A stretch of 11,153 nucleotides of DNA from an uncultured Collinsella sp. Lineage in GTDB: Bacteria > Actinomycetota > Coriobacteriia > Coriobacteriales > Coriobacteriaceae. The translations under genes were made by a program, and so were the position numbers. A model generated the notes under the pieces. That model was not told the DNA's origin. It searched no databases and was given only the letters and a program-made list of their open reading frames with translations. Of the stretch, positions 1 to 6,973 are shown in pieces. Every line of letters begins with the position of its first letter. Positions within the stretch are counted from its first letter, which is position 1. The stretch covers positions 1 to 11,153 of the forward strand of contig URHQ01000069.1 of the NCBI GenBank assembly GCA_900547655.1, in the 5' to 3' direction.

Positions 1-342
1 GGTAGCAAGCGACTCCCGCTCAAGGCGCATGCCGCCTGGGAGCCGGTAATTCCCGCCGCCACGGCAAACGTTGTCTGGGTCGTCGGCGCCTCGGGACTGG
101 GCAAACCCGTCGCCGAGGTTGTCCACCGCCCCGAGCTCTTTTGCGAGCGTTGCGGCTGCGAGCTCACCGACACTGTCACCCCAGAGCGCGTCGCCCAGGT
201 GCTCAATGCCGAGCTGCGGATGCTGAACCTCAACAATGCCCGCATCATGCTCAACCAAGTCGACACGCTCAGCGACCCCACGATGGCAGATCGCTTCGAG
301 GCAGCCCTCAATCGCCCCCTCATCGCCACCAGCCTCAAGTAG
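1..342 (+). CDS. yqeC: YqeC, selenium-dependent molybdenum hydroxylase accessory protein (3' part)
   Basis: The frame is open from base 1 to a TAG at 340-342 and gives the last 113 residues; the start lies outside the window. The visible part contains GSKRLPLK at its first residues, EPVIP at 14-18, G-x-GKP near 32-36, VHRPELF at 41-47 and LNQVD near 84-88. I recognise this series as the C-terminal half of the YqeC family. YqeC is a P-loop-type protein that occurs with yqeB, mocA and selenium-dependent molybdenum hydroxylases, and it is thought to help maturation of their labile selenium cofactor; its exact reaction is not established. The P-loop end of the protein is missing here. The gene is convergent with hydA, and a long palindrome (358-426) lies between the two stops. 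The assignment is by motif recognition without an alignment. Confidence 0.85.
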   Translation, partial: GSKRLPLKAHAAWEPVIPAATANVVWVVGASGLGKPVAEVVHRPELFCERCGCELTDTVTPERVAQVLNAELRMLNLNNARIMLNQVDTLSDPTMADRFEAALNRPLIATSLK

Positions 343-357
343 CCGGCCCCATCTCGT

Positions 358-426
358 CAGTTGCGGTGAAATACGGACTGTTTGGCCGTATGACGGCCGC
401 AAACAATCCGTATTTCACCGCAACTG
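358..426. repeat. Near-perfect 27-bp-arm palindrome between convergent genes; possible two-way terminator or dispersed palindromic repeat
   Basis: The left arm (358-384) and right arm (400-426) pair at 26 of 27 positions. The single mismatch is C378 against A406. An inner stem GCCGT/ACGGC (385-389 with 93-97 of the same hundred) closes an ATG triloop, with a 2-nt bulge (398-399). On the - strand RNA, which is the hydA direction, the mismatch becomes a G-U pair, so the hairpin is unbroken. There is no clear T tract on either side, which is unusual for a simple terminator. It fills most of the 109-nt gap between yqeC and hydA and could stop transcription from both. Its length and symmetry also fit a REP/MITE-like repeat, which one copy cannot prove. 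Confidence 0.8.
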
Positions 427-451
427 CGGAGGGGACACGGCATCTTTGCTG

Positions 452-1819
452 CTAGCGGGGCACGTAGCGACCGGGCTGGGCTCCGGTAGGCTCGCCGTCG
501 CGTGCCGCCAGCACGCCGTTCACAAACACGGCCTTGGCGCGGCCATGTGCCTCAAAGCCTTCGAGCGGCGTGTAGTCCACAGCCTGATGCTGCGTCGCGG
601 CGCGAATGGCCCAGCGCGCCTGGGGATCCCACACGCACACGTCGGCATCGGCACCCTCGGCAAGACAGCCCTTGCGCGGATACATGCCAAAAACGCGCGC
701 CGGGTTCTCGCTCATCAAGCGGCAGAGGTCCTCGGGGCCCAGCTGGCCCTCAAAGCTCGTGGCGATCGCGACGGGACGATGCTCCACGCCGGGCCCGCCG
801 TTGGGAATCGCGCGGAAATCGTCGCGCCCGCGGTCCTTTTGCCCGTGCAGGTTAAAGCTGCAATGATCGGTTGCAATAGTATCGATCTCGCCGGCCACAA
901 GCGCCTCGCGCAACGCGGCACGGTCACCGGCATGGCGCAGCGGCGGGCTCATCACATACTTGGCACCCGCAAAGCCGTCCTCGCCCTGCTCCAGATAGCA
1001 GGTGTCGTCGAGCATCAGATACTGGGGGCAGGTCTCGACATAGATATTCTTCTGCCCGCGCGCTTTGGCAGCACGGATGGCCTCGAGCCCCAGCTTGGTC
1101 GAAAGGTGCACCACGTTGACCGGAGCGTCCCCGGCCAGGTGCGCCAGATACAGCAGGCGGCTCACGGCCTCACCCTCACACACGTCCGGACGGCTGAGCG
1201 CATGCCCCTCGGGCCCATGAGTCCCCTGCTCGTACACGCGCTTCTGCAGCTCATTCACCAGCGTACCGTTCTCGCAATGCACGCACAGTATGCCGCCAAT
1301 ACGCTTGAGCTCCTCGAGCACCTCGAGCGTCTCGGCATCGTCCAGGCGCAAATGATCGTAGGCAAAGTAGGTCTTAAACGACGATACGCCCGCCTCGCGC
1401 ATAGCCGAAAGATCGGCGCGGTTGCGTTCATTCCACTCGGCGAGTGCCATATGAAACGCGTAGTTGGCCGTGCAGGTTCCGTCGGCGCGGCGATGCCACT
1501 CGGCCAAGGCATCGGGCATGGTCACGCCGCGATCGGCCGTCGCGTAGTCCACGATGGTCGTCGTACCGCCGCAGGCAGCCGCACGCGTACCGGTCTCAAA
1601 GCTATCGGCCGTCCAATCCATGCCAGTCCAGCACTGCATGTGCGTGTGGCCGTCGATAAAGCCGGGGAACACCCAACAGTCGGTGGCGTCCTGGACGGTA
1701 TCGCCCTCGGCAGGCTCAATCGCCGCGGCAATCCGCACAATCTTATCGCCATCCATGGCAAGATCAGCGCGGCGAAGCCCCTGGGGCGTCACGAGGGCGC
1801 CGTTTTTGATGATGATCAT
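452..1819 (-). CDS. hydA: HydA/HyuA, dihydropyrimidinase / D-hydantoinase-like cyclic amidohydrolase
   Basis: This 455-aa protein matches the full length of the cyclic amidohydrolase (urease superfamily) group. These enzymes use a binuclear metal centre to open cyclic amides such as hydantoins and dihydropyrimidines. The visible ligands are HTH in PGFIDGHTH (H58, H60), the lysine that is normally carbamylated in SSFKTYFAY (K149), HCEN (H181), VVHLS (H238) and ATDH (D318). The start is ATG at 1819 with AAGGAG at 1825-1830, 5 nt upstream. That Shine-Dalgarno overlaps the TAA stop of mocA (1829-1831), so the two genes are probably translationally coupled. In the gut purine/urate cluster hyuA is a core member, and that context suggests a purine-derived ring as substrate. 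The exact substrate is inferred. The metal site is complete. Confidence 0.92.
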   Translation of the reverse strand: MIIIKNGALVTPQGLRRADLAMDGDKIVRIAAAIEPAEGDTVQDATDCWVFPGFIDGHTHMQCWTGMDWTADSFETGTRAAACGGTTTIVDYATADRGVTMPDALAEWHRRADGTCTANYAFHMALAEWNERNRADLSAMREAGVSSFKTYFAYDHLRLDDAETLEVLEELKRIGGILCVHCENGTLVNELQKRVYEQGTHGPEGHALSRPDVCEGEAVSRLLYLAHLAGDAPVNVVHLSTKLGLEAIRAAKARGQKNIYVETCPQYLMLDDTCYLEQGEDGFAGAKYVMSPPLRHAGDRAALREALVAGEIDTIATDHCSFNLHGQKDRGRDDFRAIPNGGPGVEHRPVAIATSFEGQLGPEDLCRLMSENPARVFGMYPRKGCLAEGADADVCVWDPQARWAIRAATQHQAVDYTPLEGFEAHGRAKAVFVNGVLAARDGEPTGAQPGRYVPR

Positions 1820-1828
1820 AATTGCTCC

Positions 1829-2443
1829 TTATTGATTGATGCAGTTGGCCACGCGATCAAAATACGAGCAGGCGGCGATATGCTCCGTTATGCGTTGCTG
1901 TCCCTTGGCGGTATCGACGTCCCACAGCTCGTAGGCACGCGCCTCGACCAGCACCACATCGGTACGGTCCTTGAGGATCGAACCGCCGCCGTCCTTGCCC
2001 TCAAGACGTATGAGCGCATCGAACAATTCCGCCGGAAAGAGCACCGGACTCGAAGGCTCACCGTTGCACGCAAGACGCACCGGATGTTTGCGGCCACGCT
2101 CGTCAAATGTACGAACCATAGCCTCAAAAGAATCCGAACTCACGAGCGGCTGGTCGCCCGGCAAAAAGAGGCAACCTTTCCAGTTGCGTTCTGCCCCCCA
2201 CGAAAGGCCGGCCTTAATGCTTTGACTGCGCAGCTCGCCATCGTGCAGCACGCACGGGCAATGCTTGTCCTCGCAAATCTGAGCGACCTCGGGCCAACGC
2301 GTCGAAACCACGACGTCAAAGCCCCGGGGAACCGAATCGATGGTCCGGGCAATCAGCGGCTCGCCATAGATATCGGCAAGCATCTTGTTAGAGCCAAACC
2401 GCTTGCCCTCGCCCGAAGCCATAATGACGCATCCAAGTCTCAT
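1829..2443 (-). CDS. mocA: MocA/YgfJ-type molybdenum cofactor cytidylyltransferase
   Basis: This 204-aa protein is a MobA-like nucleotidyltransferase. The family's MocA branch transfers CMP from CTP to molybdopterin to make the MCD cofactor of xanthine-dehydrogenase-type hydroxylases. The N-terminal nucleotide-binding loop reads MASGEGKRFGSNK (residues 8-20), the usual form being LAAGxxxRxGxxK. The metal-binding motif GDQPLV is at 96-101, PSSPVLFP at 130-137, and GKDGGGSIL at 149-157. ATG at 2443 is chosen because GGGGAGG (2451-2457) sits 7 nt upstream and the conserved loop follows at once. The frame extends 18 codons further upstream without a ribosome site or family-like sequence. It lies upstream of hydA and downstream of the ygeW terminator. 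It links the catabolic genes to a molybdenum hydroxylase encoded outside the window. CTP rather than GTP specificity is inferred from context. Confidence 0.88.
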   Translation of the reverse strand: MRLGCVIMASGEGKRFGSNKMLADIYGEPLIARTIDSVPRGFDVVVSTRWPEVAQICEDKHCPCVLHDGELRSQSIKAGLSWGAERNWKGCLFLPGDQPLVSSDSFEAMVRTFDERGRKHPVRLACNGEPSSPVLFPAELFDALIRLEGKDGGGSILKDRTDVVLVEARAYELWDVDTAKGQQRITEHIAACSYFDRVANCINQ

Positions 2444-2530
2444 GGTGATACCTCCCCTGAAACCATCGTACCCATAACGCGCGCCGCGGGCATCCACATC
2501 GAAAGCGCTTATCCCGCACGCCCGCGATGC

Positions 2531-2571
2531 AAAAAAGGGGGCACCCCGCCGGTTGGCAGAGCGCCCCCTTT
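2531..2571 (-). terminator. Intrinsic terminator after ygeW
   Basis: On the - strand a perfect 9-bp stem (2563-2571 with 2534-2542, AAAGGGGGC/GCCCCCTTT) closes a 20-nt loop and runs into six T residues (2536 down to 2531). It begins 24 nt after the ygeW stop. It separates ygeX/ygeY/ygeW from mocA/hydA, so the latter pair needs read-through or a promoter in 2444-2530. I saw no convincing promoter in that stretch. Confidence 0.85.
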
Positions 2572-2594
2572 ACATGGCATACCTCAGCCCGGCT

Positions 2595-3797
2595 TTAGGC
2601 CTGGAGCCAACGGGCGGTGTTGCGCTCGTCGAGGGCCTTGAGGGTAGCGGCGGGATCGGCAACCTTCTGCAGGAACATCATGGCTGCGATGGCATACGGC
2701 TTGTAGCTGGCCTCCTTGTACATGCCCACGCGGTGCATGTCGAAGACGTCGGCGTTAACCTCGCCGTGCTCGCAGGAGACACCGGAGATGTCGGCGGGCA
2801 GCGGGTGCATAAAGATGGTGTCCTGGCCGTTGGCAGTCTTCTCCATGAGCTCGGTCGTGGAGCACCAGTCCTGATGGGTGGCGTTCTGGGCGAGCAGCTC
2901 CTTCTCAAGCGCAGCGATGCCGGCGTCGTCGCCCTCGGCGTACAGATTGGTACGCTTCTCCATGGCGGCAAACGGAGCCCAGCTCTTGGGGATCACGATG
3001 TCGGCGCCCTCGAAGGCCTCGGCCATGGTGTTGACCTGCTTAAAGGTGGTGCCGGACTCGGCGGCATAGCCCTTGGCGCGCTCGACGACCTCGGGCATGA
3101 GGTCGTAGCCCTCGGGGTGAGCCAGGGTGACGTCCATGCCAAAGCGGGGCAGCAGGCTGATCAGCGACTGCGGGCAGGACAGCGGCTTGCCGTAAGAGGG
3201 CGAATAGGCCCAGGTAACGGCAACCTTCTTGCCCTTAAGGTTCTCGAGGCCGCCAAACTCGTTGATGAGGTAGAGCATGTCGGCAGAGGACTGCGTGGGG
3301 TGGTCGGAATCGGACTGCAGGGAGATGAGCGTGGGACGGTGATCCAGAACGCCGTCCTCGTAAGCCTGCTGGACAGACTCGGAGACCTCGGCCATGTAGG
3401 CGTCGCCCTTGCCGATGTACATGTCATCGCGGATGCCGATGACGTCGGCCATGAAGGAGATCATGGTAGCGGTCTCGCGGACGGTCTCGCCGTGGGCAAT
3501 CTGGGACTTCTTCTCGTCCAGGTCCTGCAGCTCAAGGCCGAGCAGGTTGGCGGCCTTAGAGAAAGAGAAGCGCGTACGGGTGGAGTTGTCGCGGAACAGG
3601 GAGACGGCCAGGCCCGAGTCGAAGATCTTGGACGAAACGTTGTTCTCACGCAGCTCGCGCAGGGCGTCGGCGACGATGTAGAGAGCCTTGAGCTCATCGG
3701 TGGTCTTGTCCCAGGTGTGCAGGAAATCGCTGCCGTACATACCCTTAAAATCGAGGCCGTTCAGCTGCTCGACGAGCTCGGTAAACTTAGCGTCCAT
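2595..3797 (-). CDS. ygeW: YgeW, knotted carbamoyltransferase of the aspartate/ornithine carbamoyltransferase superfamily
   Basis: The protein is 400 aa. The carbamoyl-phosphate-binding STRTR motif is at 72-76 (in RDNSTRTRFSF), HPTQ at 166-169, and HPLPAD at 331-336. The last takes the place of the HCLP motif of ornithine carbamoyltransferases; having Pro where they have Cys, it resembles aspartate carbamoyltransferase. At 400 residues it is longer than the roughly 310-330 of classical ATCase/OTCase, which fits the YgeW group. YgeW members are knotted carbamoyltransferases of unsettled substrate. In purine-degrading gut bacteria they are thought to act on a ureido intermediate, which in the phosphorolytic direction would yield carbamoyl phosphate. 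ATG at 3797 is chosen because AGAAAGGA (3805-3812) lies 7 nt upstream. The 62 codons upstream that stay open do not look like family sequence. A carbamate kinase partner is not in the window. Confidence 0.9.
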   Translation of the reverse strand: MDAKFTELVEQLNGLDFKGMYGSDFLHTWDKTTDELKALYIVADALRELRENNVSSKIFDSGLAVSLFRDNSTRTRFSFSKAANLLGLELQDLDEKKSQIAHGETVRETATMISFMADVIGIRDDMYIGKGDAYMAEVSESVQQAYEDGVLDHRPTLISLQSDSDHPTQSSADMLYLINEFGGLENLKGKKVAVTWAYSPSYGKPLSCPQSLISLLPRFGMDVTLAHPEGYDLMPEVVERAKGYAAESGTTFKQVNTMAEAFEGADIVIPKSWAPFAAMEKRTNLYAEGDDAGIAALEKELLAQNATHQDWCSTTELMEKTANGQDTIFMHPLPADISGVSCEHGEVNADVFDMHRVGMYKEASYKPYAIAAMMFLQKVADPAATLKALDERNTARWLQA

Positions 3798-3915
3798 GGA
3801 AATGTCCTTTCTAAAGATGAAACGATCGCAATGAGTTAATGCGCTCCGGCATGCGCGTGTGGCTAGAACATACAGAGCGCTATGACGAGGACCCGCTACC
3901 GTTGAGGAAGCATGG

Positions 3916-3943
3916 GAGATAACGACCGCGGGCCCCAAGTCAA
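3916..3943 (-). promoter_or_regulatory. Candidate promoter for ygeW
   Basis: On the - strand TTGACT (3943-3938, five of six matches to the -35 consensus) is followed after 16 nt by TATCTC (3921-3916). The -10 is weak. It lies in the 201-nt gap between ygeY and ygeW and would give a leader of about 110 nt. Confidence 0.35.
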
Positions 3944-3951
3944 CAGGGGGT

Positions 3952-3976
3952 GCCGGGGACACGAACGGCCCCCGGC
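3952..3976 (-). terminator. Possible terminator hairpin after ygeY
   Basis: A perfect 7-bp GC stem (GCCGGGG at 3952-3958 with CCCCGGC at 3970-3976) lies 22 nt past the ygeY stop. There is no T tract after it, so termination is doubtful. It sits just upstream of the candidate ygeW promoter, which fits a boundary between two transcripts. Confidence 0.35.
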
Positions 3977-3998
3977 TCAACAAAATCGAGGAATGGGA

Positions 3999-5384
3999 CT
4001 AATCGATCTTGTTGTTGGTCAGACCGGCGCGGAACACGGTGGCGTCGCCATCGGCCTTGCTCGGGTCGTAGAGGTTCAGGGCAGCCACGTACATGGCGGC
4101 AGCGGTGACCAGGTCGTCCTTGTAGGTGACCTCATTGGGAGCGTGAGCCTGAGACTCGGCACCCGGGCCAAAGCCCACGCAGGGGATGCCGTAGCGGCCC
4201 TGGATGGAGACGCAGTTCGTGGAGAAGGTCCACTTGTCGCACAGCGGGCGACCGGTGCGCTTGTCCATGCTGGGCTCGCAGCCGATGCGCTCGTCACCAA
4301 ACATGGCCTTGTGGGCGTCGACGAGGGCCTTGACGTGCGGAGCGGTCTCCTTGTTGATCCACGTGGGGAAGTAAGCCTCGGTCTCGTAGACCTCGCCGGT
4401 CCAGGACGGACGGTCGTACATGTACATGGAGACTTTCACGTCGTCGCCGTACTTCTTGGCAGCCGGCAGGTTGCGGATCTCGTCCAGGCAGGACTCCCAG
4501 GTCTCACCGGCGGTCATGCGACGGTCGATGGAGATGGCGCAGGAGTCAGCGACAGCGCAGCGGCTGGGGCTGGTGTAGAAGATCTGGCTGACGGTGCAGG
4601 TGCCGCGGCCCAGGAAGCGGGCATCCTCGAAGTGCTCGGGATTGTACTTGGGGTCGAGCATCTTGACGAGACCCTTGATGTCGGTCGACTCGTCGCAGCC
4701 GTTGTTGTTGAGGGCGCGGACGTCGGCGATGATGTCGGCCATCTTGTAGATGGCGTTGTCGCCGCGGTCGGGAGCGGAGCCGTGGCAGGAGGTACCGTGA
4801 ACGTCGACGCGGATCTCCATGCGGCCGCGGTGACCGCGATAGATGCCGCCGTCGGTGGGCTCGGTGGAAATGACGAACTCGGGCTTAATGCCGTCCTTGT
4901 TGTAGATGTACTGCCAGCACATGCCGTCGCAATCCTCTTCCTGGACGGTGCCGACGACCATGATCTTGTAGCCCTCGGGGATGAGGCCCATGTCCTTCAT
5001 CATCTTGGCAGCGTAGGTAGCAGAAGCCATGCCACCCTCCTGGTCGGAGCCACCGCGGCCGTAGATGATCTCGTCGGTCTCGTAGCCCTCGTAGGGATCG
5101 GCATCCCAGTTCTCGATGTTGCCGATGCCGACAGTGTCGATGTGGGAGTCGATGGCGATGATCTTGTCGCCCTCGCCCATAAAGCCCATGACGTTGCCCA
5201 GGCCGTCGACCTTGACCTCGTCATAGCCAAGGCTCTCCATCTCGGCCTTGATGCAGGCAACAACCTCGCCCTCCTCGCAGGACTCAGAGGGATGGGAGAT
5301 CATAGCGCGCAGGAAGCGAGTCATATCAACACGATGAGACTCCGCAGCAGCCTTAATGGCATCAAAATCGAGTTCTTTAGTCAT
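3999..5384 (-). CDS. ygeY: YgeY family M20 metallopeptidase/deacylase
   Basis: The protein is 461 aa from ATG at 5384. M20 enzymes are dizinc hydrolases that cleave peptide or N-acyl/N-carbamoyl bonds. The metal site is readable: SHIDT with H81 and catalytic D83, GRGGSDQEGG with D114, QEED with catalytic E149 and ligand E150, STEPT with E175, and AHAPNE with H414 near the end. The dimerisation-domain histidine region GTSCHGSAPDRG is at about 197-208. AGAAAGG at 5394-5400 lies 9 nt upstream of this ATG. A TTG three codons earlier (5393) directly abuts that site and is rejected. In the anaerobic purine cluster ygeY is a constant neighbour of ygeX and ygeW and probably releases diaminopropionate or a related amino acid from an amide precursor; this role is inferred. 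It is annotated in some genomes as a selenium-metabolism hydrolase. Confidence 0.9.
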   Translation of the reverse strand: MTKELDFDAIKAAAESHRVDMTRFLRAMISHPSESCEEGEVVACIKAEMESLGYDEVKVDGLGNVMGFMGEGDKIIAIDSHIDTVGIGNIENWDADPYEGYETDEIIYGRGGSDQEGGMASATYAAKMMKDMGLIPEGYKIMVVGTVQEEDCDGMCWQYIYNKDGIKPEFVISTEPTDGGIYRGHRGRMEIRVDVHGTSCHGSAPDRGDNAIYKMADIIADVRALNNNGCDESTDIKGLVKMLDPKYNPEHFEDARFLGRGTCTVSQIFYTSPSRCAVADSCAISIDRRMTAGETWESCLDEIRNLPAAKKYGDDVKVSMYMYDRPSWTGEVYETEAYFPTWINKETAPHVKALVDAHKAMFGDERIGCEPSMDKRTGRPLCDKWTFSTNCVSIQGRYGIPCVGFGPGAESQAHAPNEVTYKDDLVTAAAMYVAALNLYDPSKADGDATVFRAGLTNNKID

Positions 5385-5419
5385 AACAGTCAACCTTTCT
5401 ACAAGGGTTTACCTACAGG

Positions 5420-5449
5420 TAGATATTTCAGATAGATCACTTGTGCCAA
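5420..5449 (-). promoter_or_regulatory. Candidate promoter for ygeY
   Basis: On the - strand TTGGCA (5449-5444, five of six to the -35 consensus) is followed after 18 nt by TATCTA (5425-5420). It sits just downstream of the 5489-5606 structured element and 36 nt from the ygeY start. The -10 matches only three of six positions, so this is tentative. Confidence 0.35.
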
Positions 5450-5488
5450 GTAGCGTGAGGTCGAGCACCCCACAAGCAAGTAACCATA

Positions 5489-5606
5489 GGAGGCGGACGG
5501 AGGACTTTGCTCCGTCGCGAGTTCCGCACGAGCCGGAGAGCACTTAATGTGCTCTCCGTGCGAGCAGGACTGTCCGAGCAGGGAGTAAAGTCCTCCGGCT
5601 GCCTCC
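5489..5606. repeat. 118-nt imperfect palindromic element between ygeX and ygeY (possible structured RNA or MITE/REP-like repeat)
   Basis: The outer arms 5489-5513 and 5582-5606 pair over 25 nt, with 22 Watson-Crick pairs. Two of the three exceptions (G5495 with T5600, G5509 with T5586) are G-U wobbles in + strand RNA; A5497 against G5598 is a real mismatch. Inside is a second hairpin: 5525-5529 with 5558-5562, a 5-nt one-sided bulge, then a perfect 9-bp stem 5535-5543 with 5549-5557 and the loop TTAAT. The remaining inner segment has CGAGCA twice (5561-5566 and 5575-5580) around the palindrome GGACTGTCC. There is no T tract after either arm. It occupies half of the 237-nt gap and no open frame there is convincing. 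Function is unknown. Confidence 0.75.
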
Positions 5607-5621
5607 GGACAGGTCAGTCTG

Positions 5622-6836
5622 CTAGCAAGTCGGGTACTCGCCCTCCCAGACGATGCGACGGTACTGATCCGGATCGGTGTCGCCCTCGGTGGAGAAGCAG
5701 AGCACGGAGCTCGTCTTGTCCAGGCCGATGAGTTCCTTGAGCTCGGCGTACTCGGAATCGAGCATGAGGGTCTCGACCAGGCCGGTGGTCACAGCGCCGG
5801 ACTCGCCGGAGATGACGCGCGGGTCGCCCTTCTCGGGAGCGCCCAGGGTGCGCATGCCGCGAGCGGTGACCCAGTCGGGGCAGGACACGAAGGCGGTGGC
5901 GTGGTTGCGCAGGATATCCCAGCCCAGGATGTTGGGCTCGCCGCAGCACAGACCGGCCATGATGGAGGGCATGTCGCCGTCCACGATGCGCGGATCGCCG
6001 TCGCCGGCGGCAGCGCCCTTGTACAGGCAGGCGGCAGGCGCGCACTCAACCACGACGAAGGTGGGCGGGTTATCGGGATACAGGTTGGTGAAGTAGCCCA
6101 CCACGGCGCCGGCGAGCGAACCCACGCCAGCCTGGACAAACACGTGCGTCGGGCGGTTGATGGCCATCTCGCGCAGCTGCTCGGCAGCCTCGGAAGCCAT
6201 GGTGCCGTAGCCCTCCATGATCCAGGACGGGATCTTCTCGTAGCCCTCCCAGGCGGTGTCCTGAACGATGACGCCGCGCTCGCAGGCGTCGGCCTCGGCG
6301 GCGGCCATGCGCACGCACTCGTCGTAGTTGACCTCTTCGATGGTCACCGTGGCGCCCTCGGCGGCGATGTTATCGAAGCGGGGCTTGGTAGAACCCTTGG
6401 GCATGTGCACGACGGCCTTCTGGCCCAGCTTGTTGGCAGCCCATGCCACGCCGCGGCCATGGTTGCCATCGGTGGCGGTAAAGAAGGTGGCCTGGCCAAA
6501 GTCCTTGGCAAGCTGATCGGAGGTCAGGTAATCGAAGGTGCAGTCGGCAACGTCCTTGCCGGTCTCGTCGGCAATGTAGTTGGCCATGGCAAACGAGCCG
6601 CCCAGGACCTTAAAGGCGTTGAGGCCAAAGCGATAGCTCTCGTCCTTAACGCACAGGTTGGACAGGCCCAGGCGCGCGGCCTGGCCGTCCAGGCGGGCAA
6701 GCGGAGTGACGGTGTACTGGGGGAACGACTGGTGGAAGGCACGGGCCTTCTTCACGTGGTCGAGACTCATGATTCCCAAGTGCTTGTCATCGCTCTTGGG
6801 CATCGTGTTGCTCGCCCACTGGATCTTATCGGCCAT
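5622..6836 (-). CDS. ygeX: YgeX, 2,3-diaminopropionate ammonia-lyase (PLP-dependent)
   Basis: The protein is 404 aa, full length for this fold-type II PLP enzyme. The enzyme converts 2,3-diaminopropionate to pyruvate and two ammonia. The PLP lysine is K76 in NAFKVLGG. The catalytic aspartate region ATDGNHGRG has D123, which corresponds to the family's ATDGNHG motif. The phosphate-binding glycine loop is QAGVGSLAG at 235-243. ATG at 6836 has AAGGAG (6845-6850) 8 nt upstream. It is the first gene of the - strand block and faces the regulator at 7114, so its promoter and the candidate operator share the 6837-7113 space. It is the step that turns the purine-derived C3 diamino unit into pyruvate and ammonia, which links the cluster to energy metabolism. 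Nothing is broken or missing. Confidence 0.94.
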   Translation of the reverse strand: MADKIQWASNTMPKSDDKHLGIMSLDHVKKARAFHQSFPQYTVTPLARLDGQAARLGLSNLCVKDESYRFGLNAFKVLGGSFAMANYIADETGKDVADCTFDYLTSDQLAKDFGQATFFTATDGNHGRGVAWAANKLGQKAVVHMPKGSTKPRFDNIAAEGATVTIEEVNYDECVRMAAAEADACERGVIVQDTAWEGYEKIPSWIMEGYGTMASEAAEQLREMAINRPTHVFVQAGVGSLAGAVVGYFTNLYPDNPPTFVVVECAPAACLYKGAAAGDGDPRIVDGDMPSIMAGLCCGEPNILGWDILRNHATAFVSCPDWVTARGMRTLGAPEKGDPRVISGESGAVTTGLVETLMLDSEYAELKELIGLDKTSSVLCFSTEGDTDPDQYRRIVWEGEYPTC

Positions 6837-6924
6837 ACGGTGAACTCCTTAAGTCCTCTCTTGCCGGCCCCCGCATACGCGTTTCAGCCCGATCCCATTC
6901 ACACGGCTGAACTTTTATGTGGAT

Positions 6925-6973
6925 GCCAAACAAAAAGTTTGTTAGTAATGTTCTATCACACTTTTTGATTGGC
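6925..6973. promoter_or_regulatory. Candidate operator: 14-nt inverted repeat in the ygeX/regulator divergent region
   Basis: GCCAAACAAAAAGT (6925-6938) is matched on the opposite strand by 6960-6973 at 13 of 14 positions. The arm centres are 35 bp apart and separated by 21 nt. Such spaced dyads are typical of dimeric or tetrameric regulator sites. The adjacent regulator is the obvious candidate binder, but that is inference. Neither arm lies against an obvious T tract or hairpin loop, so a terminator is unlikely. Confidence 0.55.

Noticed and set aside
236..2641. An 801-codon open frame on the + strand across hydA and mocA
   Set aside because: It is antisense to two proteins with clear catalytic motifs. 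It has no ribosome site and a composition typical of high-GC shadow frames.
5385..5393. TTG at 5393 as the start of ygeY
   Set aside because: It directly abuts the AGAAAGG site, leaving no spacing, whereas ATG at 5384 has 9 nt.
2553..5435. Long + strand open frames of 428 and 507 codons opposite ygeW and ygeY
   Set aside because: They are rich in Val, Gly, Ala, Asp and Leu as expected for the reverse complement of biased codons. They mirror known enzymes and have no start signals.
5901..6968. A 355-codon + strand frame opposite ygeX running into the intergenic region
   Set aside because: Its frame is open because of ygeX codon bias. It ends inside the candidate operator region and shows no recognisable domain.
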